Positions 1-10,208 are shown, numbered from the stretch's first letter. The stretch is DNA of 55,697 nt from Caulobacterales bacterium (GCA_947474395.1 CANJID010000020.1:1-55697); one strand, 5' to 3'. Numbers and translations are program-made. The notes: generated from the letters alone by a model not told the origin.

Positions 1-722
<722 letters not shown>

Positions 723-794
723 CACTGGATCCTTCGGCATGGCGCGACGCGCCAGGCGGAGATGTCTCGGGCGGCTAGCTTTAGCCTCTGAGCC

Positions 795-2162
795 TCAAGA
801 TAGGATGACCGCGGCTTCGGCGCCATGTCCGGCTTCGAGCTTGGCGGGGGATAGGGCGCTTTCCTGCGCGATCAGGCCGCAGGCGGCGGCCAGCCTGCCC
901 CCCGCCAGGGCGCGGATTCGCCCTGCCCCGCTCCCGAGGGGGCCGGGCAGGGCGACGCTGCCGGCGTCGTCGCTCAGCACCGGCAGGGCGGGCCGGAACG
1001 CCGCGGCGATCGCGGTTAGCGCCGCCCTGTCCGTCTTCGACAGCCTTGCCGCGAACCCGGCAAGGGAGCGCAGGGTCAGGCCTGGCGCATCGGCCTGCAC
1101 CTCGAACCGCCCGTCCCAGACCTGCATCCGGCCGGGGTCCAGCGCCCGGGATTCCAGCCCCTTGCGCCCCGCTTCCCGCCCGAACCGCACCGTTTCGCCT
1201 TCTGCCACGACGCGCGAACCCGCCAGGGTGGCGGTCACGGTTTCCTCCGCGGCCAGCCGAGCCAGCAGCCGGTCGAGCGCGACGGTCCTCGGCGGCCGAA
1301 CCCCGCCCGAGGCGCACAGCAGCGCCGCCGCCAGGAACCGCCGCGCGGCCTCGGGATCGGCGTGGACGATCGCCTGGCGGGGAATGGAAATCGATCCGTC
1401 CGGCCCTACGACCGCCTCACCCCCCAAGTCCCGCTCAACCCGGCGAAAGCCGGGCCCCAGGTTTTTTCTGAAACCCGCTCGCTCGCCAAAAAAAACGCCT
1501 GGGTCCCGGCTTTCGCCGGGATGAGCGGTTGAAAGAGCTGTTCTGGCTCGCGCCCTGGCGAACCGCTGATCCTCGTTTGCCGGGTCCTCGAGCCAATCCA
1601 GCTTGCGCGCCTGCAGCCAGCCGCGCAGGGCCCCCCGCGAAATCCCAAGCAAGGGCCGCAGCAGGAACACCCCGCGCCCCTCGGGCCAGGCGGGGGAGGG
1701 GGACCATTCGCGTAAAGTCCCGAGGTCGGGGACATCGGTCGCGCGCATCAGGGCGGCCTCCGCCACGTCGTCGGCGGTGTGGCCGAACAGGACCACGCCT
1801 GCCCCCGCCTCGCGGGCGGCCTCGGCGATCAGGGCGTGGCGGACGGCGCGGGCGGCGGCGGGCAGGCCGGTTGAAGGCTTGGGGCCGTCCCAGGAAAGGC
1901 CGCGCCACTGCGCCCCGGCGGCGCGGGCGGCGTCGGCGGCGAAGCGGGTCCAGTCGGCGCTGTCGGGGTTCAGGCGGTGGTCGAGGGTCAGGGCCAGGAC
2001 GGGCCGGCCGCCCTTGCGGGCCCAGGCGCAGGCGAGGTGCAGGAGGGCGAGGGAGTCTCCACCGCCGGAAAGGGCCAGGGCGAGGGGCGCGGGCGAGGCG
2101 GCGTCCAGACGGCGGTGAAACGCCGCGAAGGCGACCTCCGCGACCGGGTCGGTCAGGCGCAC
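795..2162 (-). CDS. tilS: tRNA(Ile)-lysidine synthase TilS, carrying an in-frame palindromic repeat
   Basis: Converts C34 of tRNA-Ile2 (CAU anticodon) to lysidine with ATP so that the tRNA reads AUA; normally essential. The 455-residue product has the N-type ATP pyrophosphatase loop SGGGDS at residues 32-37 and the typical DHRLNPDS and GHTADD motifs. The start is GTG at 2160-2162, overlapping the end of the upstream ybgF gene by 10 bases, so translational coupling is likely. Residues about 212-244 are encoded by a 98-bp inverted-repeat element and do not look like TilS; the frame continues into a normal-looking C-terminal region beginning near residue 249. In family members this place is usually a helical linker, so the repeat may have replaced native residues. 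Activity of this version is unproven. Confidence 0.9.
   Translation of the reverse strand: MRLTDPVAEVAFAAFHRRLDAASPAPLALALSGGGDSLALLHLACAWARKGGRPVLALTLDHRLNPDSADWTRFAADAARAAGAQWRGLSWDGPKPSTGLPAAARAVRHALIAEAAREAGAGVVLFGHTADDVAEAALMRATDVPDLGTLREWSPSPAWPEGRGVFLLRPLLGISRGALRGWLQARKLDWLEDPANEDQRFARARARTALSTAHPGESRDPGVFFGERAGFRKNLGPGFRRVERDLGGEAVVGPDGSISIPRQAIVHADPEAARRFLAAALLCASGGVRPPRTVALDRLLARLAAEETVTATLAGSRVVAEGETVRFGREAGRKGLESRALDPGRMQVWDGRFEVQADAPGLTLRSLAGFAARLSKTDRAALTAIAAAFRPALPVLSDDAGSVALPGPLGSGAGRIRALAGGRLAAACGLIAQESALSPAKLEAGHGAEAAVILS
1431..1528. repeat. 98-bp palindromic element, family A copy 1 (inside tilS)
   Basis: Two 31-bp arms (1431-1461 and 1498-1528) are inverted repeats matching at 29 of 31 positions, around a 36-base centre. 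The arm core reads CCCGGCGAAAGCCGGG, itself a palindrome. The same 31+36+31 structure recurs at 26175-26272 between genes, with much of the centre conserved. This copy lies inside tilS and is translated. Confidence 0.92.
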
Positions 2163-3139
2163 TTGGCGCGGCGCCGCACGCTCGCCGCGCGGGTCTTGGC
2201 GGCGGCCGAGGCGCGAGCGGCGTAGGTCTTTTCGAACTCATCGGCGGCGGCGCAGGCCTGGGCGTTCTGGTTGGTCTGCACCAGGGATTCGCCCAGCCGC
2301 ACCATGGCGTCCGGCGCCCAGGTGGTCTTGGGCTTGGACTTCAGGGCCGCGGCGTAGGCCCCCGTCGACTGCCGGTAGGCCTCGCGCAGGTAGTAGGTCT
2401 CGCCCAGCCAGTAATAGGCCTCGGGCGCGCGGGCGGCCTCGGGGTAGCGGGCCACATAGTCCTGGAAGGCGGCGGTGGCGGCGGCGTAGTCGCCGGAGGT
2501 CAGGAGGGCCCGCGCGTCGCGATAGGCCCCGGCCTCATCGCTGACGGGGGCGGCTGCGGCGGGGCGTCCCGGCAGTGTCCCGAGCACGCCGGTGTCGCCG
2601 GCCTGGGCGCGGGCGGTGGCGTCGGCGCCGAGGCGCGCGCGGGCCGAACCCGGAGGCGGCGGAGCGGCGGGCAGTTCGGCTTCAGGGCCGGTCGCGAAGG
2701 CCTGGGCCTGGGCCTGGGCCGCGGCGGCCTGCTGGGCGGCGACGGCCGCCGCCAGCTGGGTCTCCAGCCGGGCGATGCGATCGTTCAGGGCCTTGATCTG
2801 GGCATCGGCGGCGGCGCGGTCGGCGGTGCGGTTGCGGGCGGCGTCCTGCAGGTCGCGGCTCAGGCTCTCGGCCTGGCCGACATCGCCCCGGCGGCTTACC
2901 TCCAGGTCGTCCAGGCGCTGGCGCAGGCCCGCGACCTCGGGATCGGCGCCTTCGGGTTTGACCACCACCGGCTGGCCGGTGGCCTGGCCCTGGAAGATGA
3001 TCGACTGCAGGGTCTTGACCGTCTGCTCCAGGCGGCTGATCCGGCGCTCGGCGTCGGACTGGGCCTTGGCCGGGAGGGCGGCAAGGGTGGCCGACAACAG
3101 GCCGGCGACGGCGAAAATGCTTAGGGCGCGCACGATCAT
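2153..3139 (-). CDS. cpoB: Tol-Pal system protein YbgF/CpoB, periplasmic TPR protein
   Basis: Periplasmic factor that coordinates Tol-Pal outer-membrane constriction with septal peptidoglycan synthesis in characterised species. From the ATG at 3137-3139 the product is about 328 residues: a signal peptide ending near AKA-Q, a coiled coil (trimerisation region, about 25-130), an Ala/Pro-rich linker, then TPR repeats to the C-terminus (motif AYYWLGETYY). An upstream TTG at 3157 would add six residues before the signal peptide, and I consider it less likely. It follows pal by about 150 bases and overlaps the tilS start by 10 bases. This is the usual last gene of the tol-pal cluster. Confidence 0.93.
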   Translation of the reverse strand: MIVRALSIFAVAGLLSATLAALPAKAQSDAERRISRLEQTVKTLQSIIFQGQATGQPVVVKPEGADPEVAGLRQRLDDLEVSRRGDVGQAESLSRDLQDAARNRTADRAAADAQIKALNDRIARLETQLAAAVAAQQAAAAQAQAQAFATGPEAELPAAPPPPGSARARLGADATARAQAGDTGVLGTLPGRPAAAAPVSDEAGAYRDARALLTSGDYAAATAAFQDYVARYPEAARAPEAYYWLGETYYLREAYRQSTGAYAAALKSKPKTTWAPDAMVRLGESLVQTNQNAQACAAADEFEKTYAARASAAAKTRAASVRRRAKCA

Positions 3140-3250
3140 GGGGTCGTCTCTAGCCAAAGGGTCGCCGCCCGACCATGCGGCGCGTCGAGGCGAAACTGAA
3201 GCGCAAAACCATGGCCGACGTTAGGCCGACTTCACGCTTAAGCCGCGACC

Positions 3251-3278
3251 GGGAGGGAACGCGGGCGCGTCCCCTCCC
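3251..3278. other. Stem-loop between pal and ybgF
   Basis: An imperfect hairpin pairs GGGAGGGAAC (3251-3260) with GTCCCCTCCC (3269-3278). A T-run follows only on the plus strand, where there is no gene to end, so for the minus-strand tol transcript it lacks the U-tract of an intrinsic terminator. It may instead act as an RNA stability or processing element. Function unknown. Confidence 0.35.
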
Positions 3279-3290
3279 TTTTTAGCGCGT

Positions 3291-3845
3291 TCAGCGAGCG
3301 CCGCTGACCAGGGTGGTGTGGCCGTTGCGGTTCTTGGCCCAGGCGTCCTCGTTCGTGCCGGAGTCGATGGGCCGCTCCTTGCCGTACGAGATGGTGGTGA
3401 TGCGCGAGGCGTTGACGCCGCGGCTCACCAGATAGGCCCGCACCGACTCGGCCCGGCGGGCGCCGAGGGCGAGGTTGTATTCGCGTGTGCCGCGCTCGTC
3501 GCAATTGCCTTCGATCCGCACCTGCACGCCGGGATAGCGGTTCAGCCAGGCGGCCTGCAGGTCCAGCACCAGCCGCCCGTCGGGACGGACCGAGTACTGG
3601 TCGAAGTCGAAGTAGATGCGGTCGCCGGCGGAGACCACGAAGTCCTCCACCGAGCCCGGGATCGGGCCGCGGGCGATCGGCGGCTGGGCGGGCGGGAGCG
3701 GACGGGCCGGCGGCGGGGTCGGGGCCGTGGGCGGCGGCGGAACGGGCGCGGGCCCCTCCGGCTTCGGCGTGGCGCAGGCGCCGAGGGCCAGGAGGGCCGC
3801 GAGGACCACGACCGAGTTAACGGCGGAACGCAGGGTTAGGGGCAT
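3291..3845 (-). CDS. pal: Peptidoglycan-associated lipoprotein Pal
   Basis: Outer-membrane lipoprotein that binds peptidoglycan and TolB, linking outer membrane to cell wall at division. The 184-residue product starts with a lipoprotein signal peptide and lipobox LGAC (acylated Cys at about residue 23), followed by a Pro-rich linker and an OmpA-like C-terminal domain of about 110 residues with the peptidoglycan-binding pattern YNLALGARRAESVRAYL. A strong ribosome site, AGGAGG, sits just before the ATG. It lies 111 bases downstream of tolB. The length suits alphaproteobacterial Pal. Confidence 0.96.
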   Translation of the reverse strand: MPLTLRSAVNSVVVLAALLALGACATPKPEGPAPVPPPPTAPTPPPARPLPPAQPPIARGPIPGSVEDFVVSAGDRIYFDFDQYSVRPDGRLVLDLQAAWLNRYPGVQVRIEGNCDERGTREYNLALGARRAESVRAYLVSRGVNASRITTISYGKERPIDSGTNEDAWAKNRNGHTTLVSGAR

Positions 3846-3956
3846 GACATCCTCCTAAGGTTGCGACGCCCCACTCGGCGCCAATTTCCCCCCGGCGAGC
3901 GGGCCGGGAATTCGAATCAACTCACGATCTAGCTACTCATCACCTCAAAATACTTA

Positions 3957-5288
3957 TCACTTCAGAAGCGGAGACCACGCGGGATCGCTTCCCGCGCTTG
4001 GATAAGGCGCCAGTTGGGCGTTTCGGCCCGAAATATCCACAGTCCACAAACGCGACGCTCCACCCTCGGTTTCGCGGAAGAACATCAGCACCCGTCCGTT
4101 GGGGGCCCAGGTGGGGCCTTCGTCGAGGTAGCTGGTGGTCAGAATCCGCTCGTCCGAGCCGTCGGGGCGCATCACCCCGATGTGGAACTGGCCGCCGGTC
4201 TGTTTGGTGAAGGCGATGAAGTCCCCCTTCGGGCTCCACACCGGTGTGGTGTAGCGGCCCGAGCCCGGGGGGGAGATGCGCCTCGCGCCCGAGCCGTCGG
4301 CGTTCATCACATAGAGCTGCGGGCTGCCGCCCCGGTCGGAGTTGAAGGCGATCCTGGTCCCGTCCGGCGAGAAGGAGGGCGAGGTGTCGATGGAGGGGTC
4401 GTTGGTCAGCCGGGTGCTCTGGCGGCTCCGAAGGTCCATCAGATAGACGTCCGAATTGCCGGCCCGGTCCACCGAGAAGGCCACCTTGGCGCCGTCGGGC
4501 GAGAAGCGCGGGGCGAACACCACCCCGGGGAAGTCGCCGATGGTCTCCTGGCGGGCGGTCTCGATGTTGAAGAGGTAGACCCGCGCAGAGTCGGCGCGCA
4601 GGGCCATGTAGGTGATCTCCTGGTCGGTGGTGGAGAACCTCGGCGTCATGACCATGTAGCTGCCGTCGGTCAGGTAGCTGGGGTTGGCCCCGTCCTGGTC
4701 CATGATGGCGAGCCGCTTGACCCGGGCGGTCTTGGGGCCGCTCTCGGCCACGAAGACGATGCGGGTATCGAAATAGCCCTCTTCGCCGGTCAGGCGCTTG
4801 TAGACCACGTCGGAGATCTTGTGGGCGATCCGCCGCCAGTTCTCGGGCGTCGAGAGGAACTGCAGGCCCTGCAATTGCTGGCCGTTGTAGACGTCCCAGA
4901 TGCGGAAATCGACGCGCAGGCGTCCGTCCGCCTCGGTGGTCACCGACCCGTTCACCAGGGCCTGGGCGTTGATCACCTTCCAGTCCTCGAACTTCGGCTG
5001 GACGCTGACGTCCAGGTTCCGCTCGATGAAGCTGTTGGGGTCCAGCGGCCGGAAGAAGCCTGACCGCTGCAGGTTGGACGAGATCACCTGGGCCAGTTGC
5101 GCCCCCACATTCTGGGAGCGCTGGTCACGGCCTGCGAAGGGCGGAATGGCGATCGGCAGGGGTTCGACGTTGCCTTGGTTGATGTTCACCTCGACCGCCG
5201 CCGTGGCGGGCGAGGCCGAGCCGGACAGCACCGCCAGCGCCAGGGCGAAGGGCAGGATCAGGGCGGCGAACAGCGAACCAGGACGCAT
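3957..5288 (-). CDS. tolB: Tol-Pal system translocation protein TolB
   Basis: Periplasmic beta-propeller protein that shuttles between Pal and TolA. The open frame extends further upstream, but the ATG at 5286-5288 gives a proper signal peptide (cleavage near ATA-AVEV) and a 443-residue protein of normal TolB length. An N-terminal TolB domain (about 30-160) is followed by WD40-like repeats, visible as recurrent [15 protein letters not shown]-type motifs. Expressed with tolA upstream and pal downstream. Confidence 0.96.
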   Translation of the reverse strand: MRPGSLFAALILPFALALAVLSGSASPATAAVEVNINQGNVEPLPIAIPPFAGRDQRSQNVGAQLAQVISSNLQRSGFFRPLDPNSFIERNLDVSVQPKFEDWKVINAQALVNGSVTTEADGRLRVDFRIWDVYNGQQLQGLQFLSTPENWRRIAHKISDVVYKRLTGEEGYFDTRIVFVAESGPKTARVKRLAIMDQDGANPSYLTDGSYMVMTPRFSTTDQEITYMALRADSARVYLFNIETARQETIGDFPGVVFAPRFSPDGAKVAFSVDRAGNSDVYLMDLRSRQSTRLTNDPSIDTSPSFSPDGTRIAFNSDRGGSPQLYVMNADGSGARRISPPGSGRYTTPVWSPKGDFIAFTKQTGGQFHIGVMRPDGSDERILTTSYLDEGPTWAPNGRVLMFFRETEGGASRLWTVDISGRNAQLAPYPSAGSDPAWSPLLK

Positions 5289-5371
5289 CGGACAACTCCT
5301 CGGATGCCAAGCTAGGCGTGTTTCGCCTCTGGGGCGTAGCAAATGCGCGTGACGCGCGAACCGGGCCGCGC

Positions 5372-6214
5372 TCATCGGCAGGCGTCCCGCGCGTTGAAGG
5401 TGAAGATGATGTCGCGCCAGAACGCGTAGGTGTCGCGCGACAGCTCGCTGTAGGGCTGGCCGCGGGCTACGGCGCTGAGCGCCCGCGCCGAGGCGGCCGA
5501 GAGCACCGGATGGCTCTGGTTCTTGTCGGCGTCGAGGTCCACCGCCTCGATCACCCGCCCGTCGGGGGTCAGGCGCATCTCCACCCGGATCAGGACGTTG
5601 GCGGCGCCCTCGACCCCGCAGTTGGGGTTCCACAGCTTGATCAGCTTGGAGCGCAGGGCGTCGATCTCGCTGCCCGAAAGGCCCTGCGCCGCCCCGACGG
5701 CAGGACGGGCCTTGGTGTCGGTCTCCACGCGGGCGGGACCCTGGGCGGCGTTGGCGCGGGTCGGGCCGGCGCGGGGCTGGGGCGGGGTGCGGACGTTGGC
5801 GGCCAGGGCCTCGAGGTCCAGGGCCGGACGGCGCGGCTGGGGCTTCGGCTTGGGCAGGTTCGCCGCCAGGGCGTCCAGGTCGAGGGTCGGCTTGGGCTTG
5901 GGCGCAGGGGCGGGCGCCACCTTCGGCGTGGGGGCAGGAGCGGGGGCGGCCTGCACCGGAGCGGGGGGCGCGGGCACGGCCTCCGGGGTCGGCTCGGGGA
6001 CCGCGGCGGTCTCCTGCACGTCGGCCTCGACGGCGGGGCGGATGTCGGCGACCGGCGCGGAAGTCACGATGGTCACCGGCACGGCGGAGGCCTTCATCAG
6101 CACGGTGGGGGTGTCATGCGGCCAGACGATGAAGCCCGCGCCGACGGCGGCCACGTGCAGGGCCGCCGAAGCGATCAACGCCGGGGTCAGGTTGGCTGAG
6201 CGCACCCGGTCCAT
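5372..6214 (-). CDS. tolA: Cell envelope integrity protein TolA (TonB C-terminal-like)
   Basis: Inner-membrane protein that carries energy from TolQR across the periplasm to TolB and Pal. The 280-residue product has one N-terminal membrane segment (about 10-30), a long Ala/Pro/Lys-rich periplasmic stretch (about 60-170) with repeated [15 protein letters not shown]-like units, and a C-terminal TonB/TolA domain containing [20 protein letters not shown]. It starts 6 bases after tolR. It is shorter than enterobacterial TolA because the helical arm is short. Confidence 0.92.
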   Translation of the reverse strand: MDRVRSANLTPALIASAALHVAAVGAGFIVWPHDTPTVLMKASAVPVTIVTSAPVADIRPAVEADVQETAAVPEPTPEAVPAPPAPVQAAPAPAPTPKVAPAPAPKPKPTLDLDALAANLPKPKPQPRRPALDLEALAANVRTPPQPRAGPTRANAAQGPARVETDTKARPAVGAAQGLSGSEIDALRSKLIKLWNPNCGVEGAANVLIRVEMRLTPDGRVIEAVDLDADKNQSHPVLSAASARALSAVARGQPYSELSRDTYAFWRDIIFTFNARDACR

Positions 6215-6220
6215 GGCCCG

Positions 6221-6730
6221 CTAGCCCCCTCCGGGAGGCTGGGCGGCGGCGGCGGCGGGTTTGGGCGCGGCGGGCGGCGTGGAGCCGCCGGTGTCGGTGA
6301 TCAGGTTGATGGCGGTGAAGCCCGAGGTGGAGAGCCGGGCCATGACCTGGGCCACCCGCCCGTAGGGGGCGGCGGCGTCGGCGCGGACGTAGATCGGCTT
6401 GTCGAAGCCGTCCCCGGCCAGGGTCTTCAGCCGGACCGCCAGCTGGTCGTAGGGGGTCTCGGTCTCCTGCAGGAAGATCTGGCCTTCCTTGCGCACCGTG
6501 ATGGTCAGGGGCTCGCTGGGGGTGTCCACCGTGGCGGCCTCGGTGCGCGGCAGGTCCACCGGCACGCCCACGGTCAGCAGCGGCGCCGAGACCATGAAGA
6601 CGATCAAGAGGACCAGCATCACGTCCACCAGAGGCGTGACGTTGATCTCGGACAGGGCCGCGCGGCTGCGCGTGCGGCGGCGCCGGCCGCGGCCGCCGAT
6701 GGAGAGGGCGTCGTGGGTGGAGAGCGCCAT
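6221..6730 (-). CDS. tolR: Protein TolR (ExbD/TolR family)
   Basis: Proton-channel partner of TolQ. The 169-residue product has a basic cytoplasmic start, one membrane helix containing the conserved Asp (INVTPLVDVMLVLLIVFMV; the Asp of LVD is the proton-binding position in the family), and a periplasmic ExbD domain. The C-terminus is an Ala/Pro-rich tail. It lies 3 bases downstream of tolQ and 6 bases before tolA, so the three are cotranscribed. Confidence 0.95.
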   Translation of the reverse strand: MALSTHDALSIGGRGRRRRTRSRAALSEINVTPLVDVMLVLLIVFMVSAPLLTVGVPVDLPRTEAATVDTPSEPLTITVRKEGQIFLQETETPYDQLAVRLKTLAGDGFDKPIYVRADAAAPYGRVAQVMARLSTSGFTAINLITDTGGSTPPAAPKPAAAAAQPPGGG

Positions 6731-6733
6731 GGC

Positions 6734-7468
6734 TCAGTTTTCCGGGATCGACTTCTCGGCGAGCCGATCGCCGAGGCGCCGGGTCACCGCCGCCGCCAGC
6801 TCGTCGGCGAAGGCCTCCAGCCGGCCGGTGAACTTGCCCGCGTCGGTGGAGAACTTGTTGTAGGCGATATAGGCCGGGATGGCCGCGATCAGGCCGATGG
6901 CCGTGGCGAAGAGGGCGTGGGCGATCGAGGGCGCGACCACCGCCAGGTTGGTGTTGCGCTGGATGGCGATGGCCTGGAAGGCGGTCATGATCCCCCAGAC
7001 CGTGCCGAAGAGGCCGACGAAGGGCGAGGCGGTGGCGACGATGGCCAGACTGCCCAGCCCCTCCTCCACCCGGCGGGTCTCGCGGGCGATGACGCTGTCG
7101 AGGCCCCGGTCGATGCGCTGGATCAGCAGCGCCGTCTGGGTCTCGGTCATGCCGTTGCGGCCGCCCTTGGCCTCGCGCCATTCGCGTAAGGCCGTCTGCA
7201 GCATTCGCGGCAGGGCGTGGCGGGGGCGTTCCCCCGCCTCGGCGGCGATGTCCTCCAGGCTGCGGCCCGAGGCGACGGCGTCCTCGAAACGGTCGGCGCG
7301 GCGGTTGAGGGACGACAGGCGGAACGACTTGTCGACGATGATCGCCCAAGACCACAGGGAGGCGAGGGCGAGGCCCACCATCACTGCCTTCACCACCCAG
7401 TCGGCGCTGAGGAAGATGGCGACGAGGCCGAAGCTCTCGGGCGTCAGGACATTGGCGTCTGGGGTCAT
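6734..7468 (-). CDS. tolQ: Protein TolQ (MotA/TolQ/ExbB proton channel)
   Basis: Inner-membrane proton channel powering Tol-Pal. The 244-residue product has three membrane segments (about 28-48, 145-165 and 182-202) and the family signature GLFGTVWGIMTAF in the MotA/TolQ/ExbB domain. It is the second gene of the ybgC-tolQRAB-pal-ybgF run; ybgC ends 52 bases before the tolQ start. Confidence 0.96.
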   Translation of the reverse strand: MTPDANVLTPESFGLVAIFLSADWVVKAVMVGLALASLWSWAIIVDKSFRLSSLNRRADRFEDAVASGRSLEDIAAEAGERPRHALPRMLQTALREWREAKGGRNGMTETQTALLIQRIDRGLDSVIARETRRVEEGLGSLAIVATASPFVGLFGTVWGIMTAFQAIAIQRNTNLAVVAPSIAHALFATAIGLIAAIPAYIAYNKFSTDAGKFTGRLEAFADELAAAVTRRLGDRLAEKSIPEN

Positions 7469-7520
7469 GGGCCGCTGAATTCCGTGAGGGGGTCGAAGAG
7501 GGCCGACGGGATTGACGAAA

Positions 7521-7988
7521 CTAAGGCGCTAAAGGGCTTTCGGCCGGAAGGAGATAGGGCTGCAAGCCCTGGACCAAGGCCGCCGGGGGACGTCGTGGAC
7601 GCTTGTCGAGGCCGATGCACGCCACCTGTACAGACGCGCTGACCAATGGCTCATCCCCGCGCAGCAGCCGCTGGCGGATGGTCACCCGCGCCCCGGCCAG
7701 ACCGTCGAAGGTGGTGGCCACGATCAGGGCGTCGTCGATCCGCGCCGGGCGGTGGTAGTCGACCTCGATCCGGGTGACGGCGAAGGCCAGGGGATCGTCC
7801 CGCTCCAGCAGGGCCGAATGGCCGGGGCCGGCCAGGCGCAGGAAGTCCGAGCGGCCGCGCTCGAAGAACTTCAGGTAGTTGGCGTAATAGACCGCCCCGG
7901 TGAAGTCGGTGTCCTCGTAATAGACCCGCACCGGCAGCCGGTGCTCGCGCCCCTCGAACCAGCCGGCGGTGGGTTCGGCGCCGCTCAT
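7521..7988 (-). CDS. ybgC: Tol-Pal associated acyl-CoA thioesterase YbgC
   Basis: Hotdog-fold thioesterase encoded in tol-pal clusters; characterised members hydrolyse short- or long-chain acyl-CoA. The 155-residue product contains the catalytic-Asp motif [19 protein letters not shown] typical of the 4HBT family. Its start overlaps the ruvB stop by 4 bases (7985-7988), tying the ruv and tol runs into one transcript by position. The C-terminal Pro-rich tail is not conserved in the family. Confidence 0.94.
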   Translation of the reverse strand: MSGAEPTAGWFEGREHRLPVRVYYEDTDFTGAVYYANYLKFFERGRSDFLRLAGPGHSALLERDDPLAFAVTRIEVDYHRPARIDDALIVATTFDGLAGARVTIRQRLLRGDEPLVSASVQVACIGLDKRPRRPPAALVQGLQPYLLPAESPLAP

Positions 7989-9016
7989 GCGTCTTCCTCG
8001 AACAGGCCCGCCTGGGCGGGGGGCTTGGCGGGGGAGGGCAGGCCGAGGTGCAGGTAGGCCTTGCCGCCGGCGACGCGCCCGCGGGGGGTGCGCAGCACGA
8101 AGCCCTGCTGCAGCAGGAAGGGCTCGATCACGTCTTCGACGGAGTCCCGCGCTTCGGCCAGGGCCGCCGCCAGGGTCTCGGCGCCGACCGGGCCGCCGCC
8201 GTAGGTCTCGATCAGGGCGCGCAGGTAGCGCCGGTCCAGGCTGTCCAGCCCGGCCTCGTCCACTTCCAGTCGGGCCAGCGCCCGGCTGGCGCAGGCGCGG
8301 TCGATCACCGCCGCGCCCTCGGCGCCCGCGAAGTCGCGCACCCGGCGAAGCAGGCGTCCCGCCACTCGCGGCGTGCCCCGCGCCCGGCCGGCGATCTCGG
8401 CGGCGCCCTCTTCGGAAAGCTCGACCCCCATCTTGCGGGCAGCCTGGGTCAGGACCGACTTCAGCTCGGCCGGCGTGTAGAATTCCAGGCGCAGCGGGAT
8501 GCCGAAGCGGTCCCGCAGGGGCGTCGCCAGCAATCCAGCCCGCGTCGTGGCCGCGACCAGGGTGAAGGGCGCCAGATCGATGCGGATCGAGCGCGCCGCC
8601 GGGCCCTCGCCGATGATCAGGTCCAGCACATGGTCCTCCATGGCCGGATAGAGGATCTCCTCCACGGCAGGCGGCAGGCGGTGCACCTCGTCGATGAAGA
8701 GGACGTCCCGGGGCTCCAGGTTGGTCAGGATCGCCGCCAGGTCCCCGGCCTTGGCCAGGACCGGGCCGGAGGTAGCGCGGAAATTCACCCCCAGCTCGCG
8801 GGCGACGATCTGGGCCAGGGTGGTCTTGCCCAGGCCCGGCGGGCCGAACAGCAGCACGTGGTCCAGGGCCTCGGCGCGCTCCCGGGCCTGGTCGATGAAG
8901 ACCTTGAGGTTGGCCTTGACCGGCGCCTGGCCGACGAACTCGGCCAGGGTCTGGGGACGCAGCGCCTTGTCCGCGCCTTCGAAGGCGGCCGGATCGCCGG
9001 AGACCAGCCGGGTCAC
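7985..9016 (-). CDS. ruvB: Holliday junction branch migration helicase RuvB
   Basis: AAA+ motor that drives branch migration of Holliday junctions with RuvA. The 343-residue product has Walker A GPPGLGKT, Walker [10 protein letters not shown], the sensor region [17 protein letters not shown] and a C-terminal winged helix. It overlaps ruvA by 4 bases upstream and ybgC by 4 bases downstream. Length is normal for the family. I saw no clear alphaproteobacterial LexA site (GTTC-N7-GTTC) in the gap ahead of ruvC. Confidence 0.98.
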   Translation of the reverse strand: MTRLVSGDPAAFEGADKALRPQTLAEFVGQAPVKANLKVFIDQARERAEALDHVLLFGPPGLGKTTLAQIVARELGVNFRATSGPVLAKAGDLAAILTNLEPRDVLFIDEVHRLPPAVEEILYPAMEDHVLDLIIGEGPAARSIRIDLAPFTLVAATTRAGLLATPLRDRFGIPLRLEFYTPAELKSVLTQAARKMGVELSEEGAAEIAGRARGTPRVAGRLLRRVRDFAGAEGAAVIDRACASRALARLEVDEAGLDSLDRRYLRALIETYGGGPVGAETLAAALAEARDSVEDVIEPFLLQQGFVLRTPRGRVAGGKAYLHLGLPSPAKPPAQAGLFEEDA

Positions 9017-9633
9017 CGGGCGGTCTCCTGCAGGGCGGCCTTGATCAAGGCCGCCAGCGGGGTGTCATCGCCGAGACGGGCGTGAGCGGTCTCCACGGCC
9101 CGGCGGGCCAGGGGTTCGGCGATCCCCAGGCCCATCAGGGCGGCGGTGGCCTCGCCCGAGGCGGAAGGCTTGGCGGCGATGGTGGGGGCGCCGCGCACGG
9201 CGGCGTCGAACTCGCCGACGGTCAGGCCGGGGCCGAGGGGCTTGTCCTTCAGCTCCACCACGATGCGCTGGGCAAGACGGGGCCCGATGCCGTTGGCGCG
9301 GCCGACGGCGGCCTTGTCCTCGCGGGCGACGGCGACAGCGAGTTCGCCGGGGCTCATCACGTCGAGCAGGGCCAGCGCGGCCTTGGGGCCGACGCCCTGC
9401 ACGGTCTGCAGGGTGGCGAAGGCCGAGCGCTCCTCGCGGGTCAGGAAGCCGTAGAGGCGCGTGCCGTCCTCGCGGGTCTGGCTCTCGATATGGGCGGTGA
9501 TCTCCTCGCCGATGGGAGGCAGGCGCGAGAGGGTGCGCGATCCGCAGCGGACCACATAGCCGACCCCCATGACGTCGATCAGGACCTCGTCCTCGCCGAT
9601 CTCGGCGACGCTGCCGCGCAGGCGCCCGATCAT
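9013..9633 (-). CDS. ruvA: Holliday junction branch migration protein RuvA
   Basis: Tetrameric junction-binding subunit that recruits RuvB. The 206-residue product starts [20 protein letters not shown] (OB-fold domain) and carries helix-hairpin-helix motifs ([32 protein letters not shown]) and a C-terminal RuvB-binding three-helix domain. It starts 10 bases after the ruvC stop, with a 14-bp tandem duplication at the junction, and overlaps ruvB by 4 bases. Confidence 0.97.
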   Translation of the reverse strand: MIGRLRGSVAEIGEDEVLIDVMGVGYVVRCGSRTLSRLPPIGEEITAHIESQTREDGTRLYGFLTREERSAFATLQTVQGVGPKAALALLDVMSPGELAVAVAREDKAAVGRANGIGPRLAQRIVVELKDKPLGPGLTVGEFDAAVRGAPTIAAKPSASGEATAALMGLGIAEPLARRAVETAHARLGDDTPLAALIKAALQETAR

Positions 9634-9657
9634 GCCGCGCCCCTCATGCCGCGCCCC
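9630..9657. repeat. 14-bp tandem duplication at the ruvC/ruvA junction
   Basis: The sequence TCATGCCGCGCCCC occurs twice in direct succession (9630-9643, 9644-9657). On the coding strand one copy carries the ruvC stop with an overlapping ATG and the other carries the ruvA start, each as ATGA. Confidence 0.9.
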
Positions 9658-10144
9658 TGAGGCGGGCGGCGCGCAGGTTCGCGTGGGTGATGGCGACGGC
9701 CAGGGCGTCGGCCGCGTCCTCGCAGGTCGCCCCCGCGGTCGGCAGCAGGCGGCGGATCATGAAGCCGACTTGCGCCTTGTCTGCGGCGCCGGCGCCGACG
9801 ACCGACTTCTTCACCAGCCGGGCGGCGTACTCGGCCACGGGCAGGCCGGCCTGGGCCGGGGCGATCAGGGAGGCGGCGCGGGCGTGGCCGAGCTTGAGGG
9901 TCGAGGACGGGTTCATGTTGACGAACACCTCCTCCACCGCGGCCTCGTGCGGGGCGTGCTCGGCGATCACCTGGACGATGGCCTCGAACAGGAACAGCAG
10001 CCGGTCGGAGAAGGCCAGGGTCTCGCGCGGAGCGATCACCCCATGGGCCACGTGGGACAGGCGCGCGCCCTCCGAGATCACCACGCCCCAGCCGGTGCGG
10101 CGAAGCCCTGGATCGAGGCCGAGGATGCGAATCGCGTTCATCAT
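9644..10144 (-). CDS. ruvC: Crossover junction endodeoxyribonuclease RuvC
   Basis: Resolves Holliday junctions cut after RuvAB migration. The 166-residue product has the RNase-H-like active site: first Asp in [14 protein letters not shown], Glu in AAVEEVFVN and the C-terminal acidic pair in [14 protein letters not shown]. Two ATG codons stand side by side at the start (10142-10144 and 10139-10141). It is the first gene of the minus-strand ruv run, with a 64-base gap to the dioxygenase gene upstream. Confidence 0.96.
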   Translation of the reverse strand: MMNAIRILGLDPGLRRTGWGVVISEGARLSHVAHGVIAPRETLAFSDRLLFLFEAIVQVIAEHAPHEAAVEEVFVNMNPSSTLKLGHARAASLIAPAQAGLPVAEYAARLVKKSVVGAGAADKAQVGFMIRRLLPTAGATCEDAADALAVAITHANLRAARLRGAA

Positions 10145-10208
10145 GCGTTCCGGAGCATCGCCTGCGGGGGCGCAATCCGAAAGCCGCCTTGAAAGCCTTT
10201 ACGGAAGG

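Noticed and set aside
1529-3124. A long plus-strand open frame (531 codons) opposite tilS and ybgF
   Set aside because: It is antisense to two well-recognised genes. Its product is Arg/Gly-rich and low in complexity, as expected for a shadow frame in 70% GC DNA.
3251-3283. Hairpin plus T-run that looks like an intrinsic terminator on the plus strand
   Set aside because: No plus-strand gene ends here. For the minus-strand pal-ybgF transcript the T-run is on the wrong side, so I list it only as a stem-loop.
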